Assembly (NCBI GenBank): GCA_023238725.1 | Contig: CM041540.1 | Span: 7,292,001-7,356,000 of the forward strand | Length of the DNA: 64,000 nucleotides | DNA from: Scortum barcoo | Lineage: Eukaryota > Chordata > Actinopteri > Centrarchiformes > Terapontidae | Direction of reading: 5' to 3' | In this document: piece by piece, positions 12,226-21,793 of the stretch | How the letters are laid out: each line of letters starts with the position of its first letter | How positions within the stretch are numbered: the first letter of the stretch is position 1 | Notes under the pieces: generated by a model | Told to the model about the DNA's origin: nothing | Databases searched by the model: none | What the model saw: only the letters and a program-made list of their open reading frames with translations | Made by a program: the position numbers and the translations under genes

Positions 12226-13133
12226 CTAGTTGCGTCGTCGCACTTGTCTGGTGGTGTTTGTGGACAGGTTCCTCTGAGTCATGGCTGCAAAAGACAGATT
12301 TAAAGTAAATCTGGACTTCTGACGTGCAGAATGATTAATTTCTGTAACATTACCACCTTATAAAAGTTCGACAAAGCCTGAAAAACAGATGTTTAACTTG
12401 GACCAAAACTGTAGATGCTCATGTTTCCAGATCATCTGAGAAGTTTAGCTAATAGGTGTAGTTATTGGTGATAAATACCATGGTGCCCGATCGGTTCCGG
12501 CGGTACTCGCGCTCAATGTTCTCGCTGGAAACGTTGCACACACGTCCCTATATGACACAAAGGGAAACAACAAACTACACTACAGAAACATACTTGTTAC
12601 TTGCATACTTACAGCGGGGCAATGACAGCAAACACACCTCGGCTTTGCAAGAACAACTTAAAGACCAAAGGCGAATGAGGTTTCCTGCCTTTCACAGACT
12701 TTGCTCCGCAGTCACATGAGAAAGCATTCATTTACAGGACCTAATACCCCACAATATTGGTATTTACAAAAGCAAAAACCTCGCCCAAAATGGGGTCAAG
12801 AAGCAGCAAATAAGCCCACTTTATGGTGGATTGTACATTGTCCTTGAACTGAACTTTAAACAAAATCCTGCATGTGAGCTGAAGGAAAACAACAACAAAT
12901 GTACCTAATTTATACTGAATTCTTTTGAACAACATTGACATTATCATAAAAAGATAATACTAATACAAAGTTTTTCTAACTGAAAGTAAAATGGAAACAG
13001 TTTTTGTGCATTTGTTTGGTGGGTTTTGCTGCAACTACATGTTGTTGGATGCCATACTTACATGTATGTTATATTCTCTCCATTGATCCTCCTCTCCCAG
13101 GACCTCCCATGTGTAGCCTCCATTATTGACATG
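12226..13133 (-). pseudogene. A': decayed tandem duplicate of a WWE gene
   Basis: Three blocks correspond exon by exon to gene A. Block 12226-12284 encodes MTQRN and QVRRRN then a stop, matching 7577-7638. Block 12436-12547 encodes CNVSSENIEREYRRN, matching 7796-7907, but it has an in-frame TAG (after NNYTY) and its donor GT has become AT. Block about 13060-13133 encodes GGYTWEVLGEEDQWREYNIH with a GTAAGT donor, matching 9203-9290. Intronic and 3' UTR sequence is also shared. Just upstream, 13140-13200 resembles intron text near 10370, so the central exons of the WWE array are deleted. The stop, the lost donor and the missing exons make a functional product unlikely. Its former promoter survives near 13925. 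Confidence 0.85.
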
Positions 13134-13424
13134 GCAAGGACAACCCTTGGGAAGAATTGATAGGTGAATATGGGATCTTATTATGCATCTATGTCTCTGA
13201 ATCGCCCATTACATGACAGTTGTACAAATCAGCTCAAACCACACTCAGGTTTGACACTATGTTTGTTTTTTTACTGTCTGGGAAAGCTATTTAAGTTATT
13301 CCAGGCCAGTGGTGGGATGTTACTACATACATTTACTTAAGGGCTGAATTTAAGATTATATGTCCCCCTTTGCCCGAATTTCCCCGGGTTTGCCCGGGTT
13401 TGCCCGAATTTCTTCGAATTTCTT

Positions 13425-13459
13425 GAGGCCGACCGATAGTCCTCCACCATGGCCTCACC

Positions 13460-13544
<85 letters not shown>

Positions 13545-13725
13545 TATACACACCTCTGGAGTGGCAAACTGGGGGTGGCGCCTCTGCATTATATATTATA
13601 TATATATATATATTACATTATATGGAGGTCGGGGACAGTACTCTCTGGAGTGGCAAACTGGGGTGGGGGTCCTTCTTTTTAAAAGGGGACCTTTGAGTGT
13701 GTTCAACCAACTACAGGGAACACAC
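13425..13725. mobile_element. Rearranged LINE fragments around TA repeats, inside A'
   Basis: Positions 13427-13460 (GAGGCCGACCGATAGTCCTC and on) match the LINE at about 60178-60213 in the same direction. Positions 13621-13725 match the reverse complement of about 59745-59830, so they are in the opposite direction. A third short copy of the same piece (GGAGTGGCAAACTGGGG) is at 13557-13573. The pieces are separated by TA-rich runs. An inverted 5' part followed by a direct 3' part resembles a twin-priming LINE insertion that was later disrupted. Confidence 0.7.
13461..13548. repeat. (TA)n microsatellite
   Basis: Nearly pure TA repeat of about 88 bases, followed by shorter TA-rich tracts at about 13590-13615 and 13727-13752. 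It gives meaningless Tyr-Ile coding potential on both strands. Confidence 0.97.
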
Positions 13726-13924
13726 TTATATATATATATATATTTATATATATTTGTAATAGAATTTTATATTACACTGGGATAATAACATAAGATGCAG
13801 ATTAAACACATGCATACACAGCGATGATATTTACCTGTAACTGCAATAAAAAAACAGTTTTTTTTTTGTATTTTGATGAAATCCTCTAGTCTTACTCACA
13901 TACCGGTGTGAACGCTCAACTTCG

Positions 13925-13935
13925 GTTTTACTTTC
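13925..13935 (-). promoter_or_regulatory. Decayed ISRE-like site at the former A' promoter
   Basis: The minus strand reads GAAAGTAAAAC, one change from the GAAANNGAAAC core. The flanking text (a GTGAGTAAGA donor-like stretch at about 13890-13900 and GAAATCCTCT-type sequence) aligns with the gene A promoter at 11200-11286. It is read as the promoter end of the duplicated unit. Confidence 0.5.
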
Positions 13936-13945
13936 GGTTTATTTG

Positions 13946-14162
13946 TTCACGTCCATACAGGGAAATAAACAAACAAACAAACAAACAAACAAAAAAAACA
14001 AACAAAAAACCCCCCCCACCTAAATCTGGTTTTCTACCATTAAAAAACACTTTTATTTTGGTAAGGTAATTCTAACATTAATCATCACATATAAAAAAAC
14101 ACAAGTTGTGTAACTGGCATTATTTAAAATTTGAAGCTGTTTTATTTCTTTGTAATTACAAA
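13946..14162. repeat. AAAC-rich tract and spacer upstream of A'
   Basis: An AAAC tetranucleotide run at about 13968-14010 is followed by a short C run. It occupies the same position relative to the promoter as the AAAC tract above gene A (11400-11450), which supports a shared duplicated unit. The rest is unremarkable. Confidence 0.6.
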
Positions 14163-14565
14163 CAGTGCTTAACAAATTTAATAGACCACCACCCAGTGAA
14201 AGGTGTTTGCTGCCACTGCCCTAAATCAACAGTATTGCTGATTACCAATATATTTTATTGTGTTTCTGGAATGGTTAATCCATGTGGAAGACAATGACCC
14301 CAGGCATACTTTAAAGCTGTGCAGAGACTGCTTGACCAAGAAAAATGAATCTGGAGTAAAGGAACTGGAAGGAGGTCATACAAAATATTCAGATTTCTGG
14401 TTAATATGTGAATAAGGGCTGTTCAGTTTTTCCAGTTTGTTATTTGTCTAATAAATAAAACTACTAAATAACACAAAAATTTTTAGTTTGAAATGAGTTT
14501 TTGACAGATTTCTAAAATATTTCTCATTTTTATGACAGACAGATTAATGAATGTGTTAAGCACAG
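14163..14565 (+). mobile_element. Deleted Tc1/mariner-like transposon with transposase remnant
   Basis: The left end reads CAGTGCTTAACAAATTTAAT. The right end, reverse-complemented, reads CTGTGCTTAACACATTCATT, so the ends are inverted repeats. Inside, 14287-14416 encodes EDNDPRHTLKLCRDCLTKK and on. This resembles the Tc1 transposase segment containing the second catalytic Asp (the DNDPKHT motif). Most of the transposase gene is missing, so this is a short internally deleted copy of about 400 bp. Confidence 0.7.
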
Positions 14566-15548
14566 TATGTAACTAACAGTGAACATTTGATCTGCCTTGT
14601 GCTGTGTTTATACATTGTTACTGTCTCATTGATTACTGTGTTTAAAGGTGATACTGGTATTCAATAGTTCATTAAAACTATTAAAACAAAGAGCAAGAAT
14701 CCATGGAGATTCTCCAGAGTACTGATATCATGTCTTATTGCCTCTAAAAATATAAAAAATAAAAGTAAAAATCACTGAATGCATTTTTACTTGCAGTTAT
14801 TTTTTATTTCTACCCCAGGATTTGTAATGTTATCTGCACTCCCAGCTCAGAGCACAGATGATGTTGGTACATTTGTACAAAGGAGCATACATCGGAAGAT
14901 AAACCTTTAGACCCGAGACTGGACTTCCAAAGGAAAAAAGGAAAATGATGTGAATTGAACTGAAAAATTGGCAACTGAGTCATGTAAAACACATCAAAGG
15001 TAGTTCAAAAAATGACTTTGCATCAGATTTGCTTCTAAACTATTTCATAAAAAGAGGCAGTGTGTAGATGTGTTGCAGCACGAATGTAACAAATGTAATA
15101 TTTTGTCAGGTAATTTCAGGAGTGTTTGTCTTATGGTTTATTGTCTTCTTCAGATTTAACAACAACAAAAAAAATATTTGCACCCCCTTGGTACGGCAGT
15201 GAGAGATGTATGTATTTATCAAACAATAATTTTGTAAAAAAACAAGTACAGTGCATAATCTGTGCATAATCATAATCTGAGGCTGTAAGGCAGCACTTAG
15301 GTGTGAAAGTCTTTTGACACAATCCCAATAAGGCAAGTTATAAAGAAAATCACAACAGGCTTGAATTCCTTTCTAATGTAAACACAATACAAGATTTACT
15401 ATTAAGGCACCGCTGGACCAAATCTACTACGGCCCTATGAGAACAAAGTAAGCTCCAAATACCAAAAATAAGTGAATCCTGAATTAAAGTGATTGTCTGA
15501 ATTATGGTATTGCACTTTTCTTGAGGTCTTCAAAATCCACTTCATTGC
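14566..15548. other. Gene B 3' UTR and spacer
   Basis: A minus-strand AATAAA at 14803-14808 lies about 745 bases past the gene B stop codon and is followed by text shared with the A' 3' end near 11460. The region is AT-rich and non-coding. The true transcript end is inferred. Confidence 0.6.
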
Positions 15549-18500
15549 TCACACCAGCACACGTCTGATCTTGCGTGAATTCTTGTTCTTGAGGTTGGTT
15601 TGGATCATCGCTGTCGGGAAAAAAAAAAAAAAAAGAAAAGAAATAAAACCCATAATTAAATGAATGCTCTGCCTCATATTCCAGCATTACTATTTAAGGA
15701 AGTTATAGTTTATCATAGCTGAGATTATTCATGATTTGTGAGTTGTATTTTCTCTGTAACGCTTTATTTTACAGGGCCATACATTTCCTTGGAAGTTTAA
15801 TGGAGACAACTATATAATTCTATAAAACTACGAGAAGATAAAGGTAATGATTTAGTTTAATTGGTACAAGTCATTAATGTTTATATATTTTAGGAAATAC
15901 ACAAACATTTTCTTGTTGGGGATTAGACAAAAAGATACCACTCTCATATCTGTAAATATGTAATCAGCAGCTCGTTATCTTAGCTTAGCATAAAGTGTGG
16001 AAACAGAGAAACAGCTCTGATAATAACGAAATCGACAAGCACCTCTAAAATCCACTTATTGACATTTAGACAGAAACCAAAGGGTAAAATAATGAAAATA
16101 ATGACAATTTGATCAAGTTACGCCTTGTTTTTTGGACAGATTAAATAGATCATGTTAATCAGTTAACTTTTGAGGTGCATGTTGGTCGATTTTATCATAT
16201 TTGGACAGTGCCAAGCTTCATACCTACAAACATGAGGATGGTATTGATCATCTAAACTAAATTTTGTCATGAATGCAAGTAGGTGTATTTCCCAAAATGT
16301 GAAAGTATTCCTTTATGTTCTGGTGTAACTTACAGTCTTTTAGTCAGTAAAAAGCAGGTCAGTCGAAATGTGAAATGTGTCGACAAGCTTACAATTAATT
16401 ATATGATGTAACATATATTCTAATATCACATTAGTTTGTTCCAGAAGTATTTCAAGAAATCATTAGAAAATAGTGAAATTGTAAAACAAAATGTTGCCGT
16501 TTTAATTCATGACAGTATTTAACACGTGACTCAACCTCCAAAGTCCAGATTGTAGGAGTTATTCTTCACTTTGAAGGTCATGCTGCCCTGCTGGTTCTGC
16601 TGGTACATCCTCTCAATATCTTCACTGTTCACTGAGCATTCGGACCGAGTGCCTCTCTGATGAAAGAAGGCCATCATAGTTCATTTTAGCACTTCAAACT
16701 AATGAAGTTTCTTCACTAACTGTACAACCTGCAGGTAACTCACCCTGTATTTGAACACGTGCCACGTTCCGCTGTTTCCCTCAAACTGCCACTGCGGTGT
16801 GGTGTTCAGAGACAGATTCTGCACGGCTGCGGTCGCCTGAGAAACTCTGCAAAAGCAACGTCAAATTATGGAGCCTGTCACAACATTTAAAGGAAGTTTT
16901 AATAATTTGCACTTTCGGGCTAATAAGTTTGCTTAGCTTTGCATAATGGCTGGAAACAGGTGGAAATGGCTTACACAAGGTAACCAAATAACCCTACCAG
17001 CACCTCTTATCAAAATATCTTGTTTCTAAATGTGGCTATATGCTGGATTATCTCTTCAGTGTCTTTTTCTTCCACACAAAATGTTTCTTTCGCCCTCCAT
17101 TGTTGAGTTGTTGTTAATGTGCTACGGTGAGCTCGGCTTCCCTTAAAGAGACACAATTTCCCCAGAAAGAAGAGAAATTTTGGGAGAGGTGTAATGTGTC
17201 AGAATTTTTGGGTGTAAAAATGCATATCTTCCTGTTCATTATTGTCTATTGTGATGCAACCTCAGTCTCCTCTGTTTAATAGAGTAACACTCACTCACCC
17301 ATTTTAATTGTTTCTCAGCAGAGTATGATGCGATTTTTTCTGTTTCTTTATGGGGCTAATCATTCTCTGTAGGAACTAAACTAACATCATAGGCAGCCTT
17401 TGTCTGAAATGTATTGACAGTATGTTTTTTTGTCAGGTGTGAGGCAGGGTGGAAGGGTGGAAGCAAAGCAGATGGAGATGCACTTTATTGTGGCCAAACA
17501 GGCAGGTACACAGGCGGGTAGACGAGCGAGCAGGTAGATGAGCAGAGTCCAAAACAACATGGGCAAAACGCAGGAATGAAACATGGGAAACACACGCAGA
17601 CAAACTGTCAAGGAACAAAGGAAGAGGACTGATACATATAGTGTGAGTGATGGGGAAGTGGAGACAGGTGAGGAGACTAACAGGGATCAGGTGAATGTAA
17701 TCAGGTAATCAAAGAGACATGAGGAGAGGAGACAATACAAAATAAAACAGGAAGTGTGCATGACTAAACTAAAAACAGGCAAAGACAGGAACAGGAAAAG
17801 ATAAATAACAAACACAACGCGGGAGAAACACCAGTATTACGCGGCATGCAGGCACATTCATGTGTTCATGTGTGCAGTTCCCTCTCAGCCCCAGCTCCTG
17901 AAAAAATATGGCTCCTTTGAAAGTGTGGATTGAAATTTCCTGAAATGTTGAAGTATTCTTTTAAAATAATATGGAAATGTACTGACCTTGCAGGATTTTT
18001 TTTTTTAAATGCTCTCCACTTATCCTGCTTATCTAAATATCTCCATCATTTTTACATATTTGTTATTGGCTGGACTGAAATCTTCTACAGTTTGTCTGAT
18101 AAACAAAATCCAAACTCACGCTGCTCCCGCTTGCTGTCGGTACAGAGGTCGACGAGTAACTTTCCTCTTTTTTTTCTTGCCCACCTGTCGCATGTCTAGG
18201 AGACAACGAAAAAAAAAAAAAAGTAATGCTGGTATCTGAGAAGAAACTAACACTGCTCTGCCATGCTCTGTGGAGGTTTTGCTGAGTATACGTCACCATT
18301 AAATCTGATCTCAAAAGTCTCAGCGCCGACGTGGAAAGTGAAGGAGCTGTTTGAGTTGCTCTGAAACTTCTTTTCTATGTCAGCGCTCTTCACAGGAGTG
18401 GGCTTGCCCTTCGAATCCTGTCCAGAAAAAAAAACACCAACAACCATCAACAAACTGACCAAAAAGATTTTTAAAAAATCTAAAAATATTAAAACCTTTG

Positions 18501-21073
18501 CTAATGTCACACTTTAAATTTACAATAAAGATGGGAAAGAAAGGACTGTTTCCATCTACCTTGTCTCCATACTTGATCCACTTCCGACCTAAGGTGCAGT
18601 ACCAGATCCACTCAGTGTTTCCATCATCCAAACGCCTCACTCTCAGAGATTTTCCAAACACTTTCATCCTGTTGAAATCTATACACACCGCCCTACAGAG
18701 AGACATAGAGGGTGAGATATGACCGTCACCCAGTTTCTGTCAGTCTGTGCTGTGTGAGAAGGTGTGAGCACCGCGTTTTTAGCTCTTACCCGTAAGGTGT
18801 GTTGTAGATTTTTATGCTTCTGGTGTGGGGCAGCGAGTACTGGGCCTCGATTATGTGATCATTATCGACATCCATCCAGGTATTTCCATCATTCAGCTGC
18901 CACTGGTAGTATCGACCGTCTGTAAGCTTTGGGTCTGGTTAAAACAAAGACAAAATGCTGAGTTTTAAATTGACACTCAGCAAGCTCAGCAACACAGAAA
19001 TCACAATTATTCATTTCTAATAGGCTTTAAAGCTGAACTAATCAATATTTTCTCCATCAGTAATGGATATAATGCAGTTCCCCTCAGCTTTACTGCGCCT
19101 TTTAGCCTCTTTTAGATCATTGTTTTAGCTGATAAGCTCTGAAAAGTTGTGAACATCGTGGAACATTTAGCAGCAAAATAGTCAGATATTTTTCTCAGGA
19201 GTTTGTGGAGACCAAAGAGCTAAAAACAGAGTGAATGTTGTTATTATAATAGTTAGAATCCCTGATACACAAATGCTTTTGTTGCTTTGCATTGGATTTT
19301 ATAATGGGCAACTGCTTGGTAACATCAAAACAACTTTATGAGGTTATACTGTCGGATACTTCTTTTTCAACTTCAAACAACGAATGAATGCAGTTTTAAG
19401 TAATCTATTTTAACATCAATGTGCTGTATAAAGTTATAAAACTTCTTTTTCTGTCTGTATAAAACATATTTTATTAAGCCCATAGAGTGTAACAATTTAA
19501 GGAGTTTCAAGTGTAAATGCTTTTTAAGAAAATTAAGATGTGGATCAGAGAGAAAGATGATCTATCCATCCTTGTCTCTCTTCCTCTCCCTCACCACTAG
19601 ATGTTGATCGATCAGAGGCCCTGCTGCACGAACTAGAGGGTGCCCTTCCACTTCTGGGGTGGTTCAGCTTACAGGAGGACCCGTAGCGACAGTTTCCTTT
19701 CAGGGCATATTTGCAGACGTGCAAGTAGGAGCACCTCTGACCATCCCGACAGCCGCCGCTGTTGTAATACTTGCAGGGCTGCTTCCCAAAATCCTTAAAA
19801 TGAAAATATAAAAGATTTTTTTGTCATTGTAGAAGTAAATATAAACACATTCTACATCCGTCTGAAAAAGGAAATGGCAGTAAACCCTTATCTATGTTTA
19901 CTGATCGCTTCTCACAGCTTTACATGTCGTTAAAGCTTTGCAGAAACGAACCTGACAATCAGAGTCTTCTTCTTCTGACTGTTCCTCGCTGTCCGACTCC
20001 TCGGATTCACTCTCAGAGGGGTTTTCCTCGTCAGATTCTGTGGCACAAAACAGGAGAGGATCAGATCAACAACACGATCTGATGTTTACATGCTTGGTAA
20101 AATTTCTTGGTATAATTTTGAGCGATGAAGAGTACTTCCACCCAAATACATACAATCTGAATATTCACTCAGTGGCCAAAACTAAATGGACAAATTCTTT
20201 GTTGTGGGGCTGTTATTATGGAAATCACTATGGAAATTCTTAATGCTACAACAAACAATTATATCTGAGATGACAGTGGACTTTTACAACTTTATGACAG
20301 CAGCTGAGGGAAGTTCCTCTCTTGTTTTAATGTGACAATGGCCCTGAGCCAAGCCTCATCGTACAACTTCTAGTCCTTTCTTTTTTTCTTTTTTTTGTAA
20401 TCATCTTTAGTGATATTAGTTTAATGAAAATAGGTGAACTAATAACTGAGCCTCACTTTGTATAATTCATTTTCTTAAGTTTAAAGGAAGGCACAAATGC
20501 AGGTCAATGACACATAACTTAAAGTGACTATCTGCTGCCCTCTGCTGGATGACTGAGTTACAGATTGTTTATGGCCACGAACAACACTTTGGAAAATGTT
20601 TGAATAAAAATAAATGTAATGAAATAATCATACTTTTAACATAGCGTCGTGTAAATTATAAAGGGGAGTAAAGCACTATATATTTACTTTACAAATCTGA
20701 GCCTCAGTTGTACGTGGACCATGTTGAGGAGCTTTACACTGAAACGAAACTGAAACCTCAGAAAAGTTGTACATAAAGTATGATCTCAACACTTGATAAA
20801 TCTCTGTGTTTGAGTTCAGACCTGCGAGATATCTATCATTTTTCCTCTCTAATATGACACTCATCAGTGATCTTATTGGGTTTTGGTTTAGTATAAATAT
20901 TGACAGTAACTCCACACACTGTATCATATAAATAAATACACACACAGACATGCAGCGGCCACATACACACCATAATATGGGAGAAGAAAACAAGCAGCAT
21001 GATGACTGAAGTTAAAGAGATGCACTTAAATCGGAGTAAGGTTTAAATTGTACTTACGATGTGCAGATGCCAT
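15549..21073 (-). CDS. WWE gene B: two CCCH zinc fingers plus three WWE modules, PARP12/ZC3HAV1-like, no catalytic domain
   Basis: Exons on the minus strand: 21058-21073, 19952-20037, 19595-19793, 18790-18934, 18560-18692, 18297-18417, 18120-18195, 16744-16846, 16536-16656 and 15549-15610. Phases join throughout, giving 353 residues from MASAHQSDEEN to IRRVLV. Order: an acidic Ser/Glu tail; two C-x7-C-x5-C-x3-H fingers (from PCKYYNSGGC and from VCKYALKGNC), the fold used for RNA binding in this family; WWE1 (YYQWQLNDGNTWMDVDNDHI onward); WWE2 (EWIWYCTLGRKWIKYGDK to KKKKRKVTRRP); WWE3 (PQWQFEGNSGTWHVFKYR to the end). The Lys/Arg block could act in nuclear or RNA contact. The stop follows the last WWE strand directly, so no ART domain is encoded. 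One donor (18295-18296, GTGACG) is weak. Likely an interferon-induced RNA- and ADP-ribose-binding protein; function inferred from family. Confidence 0.88.
15905..16330 (+). repeat. Interspersed repeat copy in gene B intron
   Basis: It contains GATACCACTCTCATATCTGT, CTTAGCTTAGCATAAAG, GGAAACAG and AGCACCTCTAAAAT in order. The same landmarks occur reverse-complemented at 31995-32460, and partially at 16905-17060. I recognise this as a common non-coding teleost repeat but cannot name its class. Confidence 0.6.
16905..17060 (+). repeat. Partial copy of the same interspersed repeat
   Basis: The landmarks GCTTAGCTTTGCATAATGG, GGAAACAGGTGGAAA, GGTAACC and ACCAGCACCTCT follow the order of the fuller copies at 15905-16330 and 31995-32460. 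It lies in the large gene B intron. Confidence 0.55.
17390..17830. repeat. Likely dispersed DNA repeat in gene B intron
   Basis: Purine-rich text with GGCAGGTACACAGGCGGG, AACAGGAAGTG, ACAGGTGAGGAGACTAACAG and AAAATAAAACAGG resembles a family of repeats common in teleost introns. Only one copy lies in this window, so the identification rests on memory and is weak. The rest of the 16847-18119 intron shows nothing coding. Confidence 0.35.
19024..19400. repeat. Likely interspersed repeat in gene B intron
   Basis: The stretch with GCAGTTCCCCTCAGCTTTAC, TAGATCATTGTTTTAGCTG, AAAGTTGTGAACATC and ATTTTTCTCAGGAGTTTGTG resembles a repeat frequently seen in teleost introns. It is a single copy here and not named. 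Confidence 0.4.
20038..21057. other. First intron of gene B
   Basis: AT-rich intron between the 16-base first coding exon and the acidic exon. A segment at about 20150-20360 (CACTCAGTGGCCAAAACTA and on) resembles a degraded dispersed element. I see no exon-like segment. Confidence 0.5.
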
Positions 21074-21088
21074 TCTGAGGTTTGCAAT

Positions 21089-21113
21089 AGTTTCGTTTTC
21101 ATGTACATTTATA
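21089..21113 (-). promoter_or_regulatory. TATA box and perfect ISRE of gene B
   Basis: The minus strand has TATAAA (plus 21108-21113), followed downstream by GAAAACGAAACT (plus 21089-21100), an exact match to the GAAANNGAAACT interferon-stimulated response element. The ATG is at 21071-21073, about 40 bases past the TATA box. If this TATA box is used, the 5' UTR is only about ten bases and the ISRE lies between TATA and the start site. This supports strong interferon control; use in vivo is inferred. Confidence 0.75.
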
Positions 21114-21544
21114 GACCAGCCACTCCCAGCTGTTGTTTGCCAAGAAGATGGTACAACCCAAATAAAGAAATGATAAGGTATAAAGATAGATATTAGATGA
21201 TTAACCCCAATCTCCAAAATCCAGGGCCCACTCAATAAACTTGTGTAAATGCTACTTTTCTTCATTAACCAACAAACCTGTGTAAGACAGCTTTATTATT
21301 ATAGCCAAACCTTTATTATATAATCTATATAAAACTCAGGCCTGCACCAAACAACTTACTAGCCAATAACCTCCTACACAAATACAACAAAGAATAAATA
21401 AATCATTATTCTATTCTTAATCAAGTATGTATGTCTAGAACAGCACACAGGATGATAAACAGATATAAAACAAGGACAAAAAAGTTAAACAGAATGTAGG
21501 TTAAAATAAGGGCTGAAATATTGTATGGTTAATATAATAAGTTA

Positions 21545-21579
<35 letters not shown>

Positions 21580-21793
21580 AAAAATAAATAATTAAAATAG
21601 TGAAGTATAAAAACAAGTAGTGTGCTTGAACCTCCACAGCGCTGGGTGGCGGTAGTGAGCTGACGCTGCCAACGGAGCCTCCCGGTCTAAGGGCGGCGAT
21701 AAAGCGCTCTCCTGTAAACAAGCGAAGAAGAATATAGGGCACCTGGATATGCATGACCATAAAAATCTTTAAAAAAGCAACGAAAAACGAAAA
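21114..21793. other. Divergent spacer between gene B and the trihelix gene
   Basis: It holds a short TA repeat (about 21548-21577) and, at 21640-21730, text with GGTGGCGGTAGTGAGCTGACG and AACAAGCGAAGAAGAA. That type of sequence often occurs in teleost short repeats or near promoters. It is the likely 5' region of the plus-strand gene. No other coding segment seen. Confidence 0.4.

Noticed and set aside
13333..13785. Open frames with long Tyr-Ile runs on both strands.
   Set aside because: They are translations of the TA microsatellite and LINE debris.
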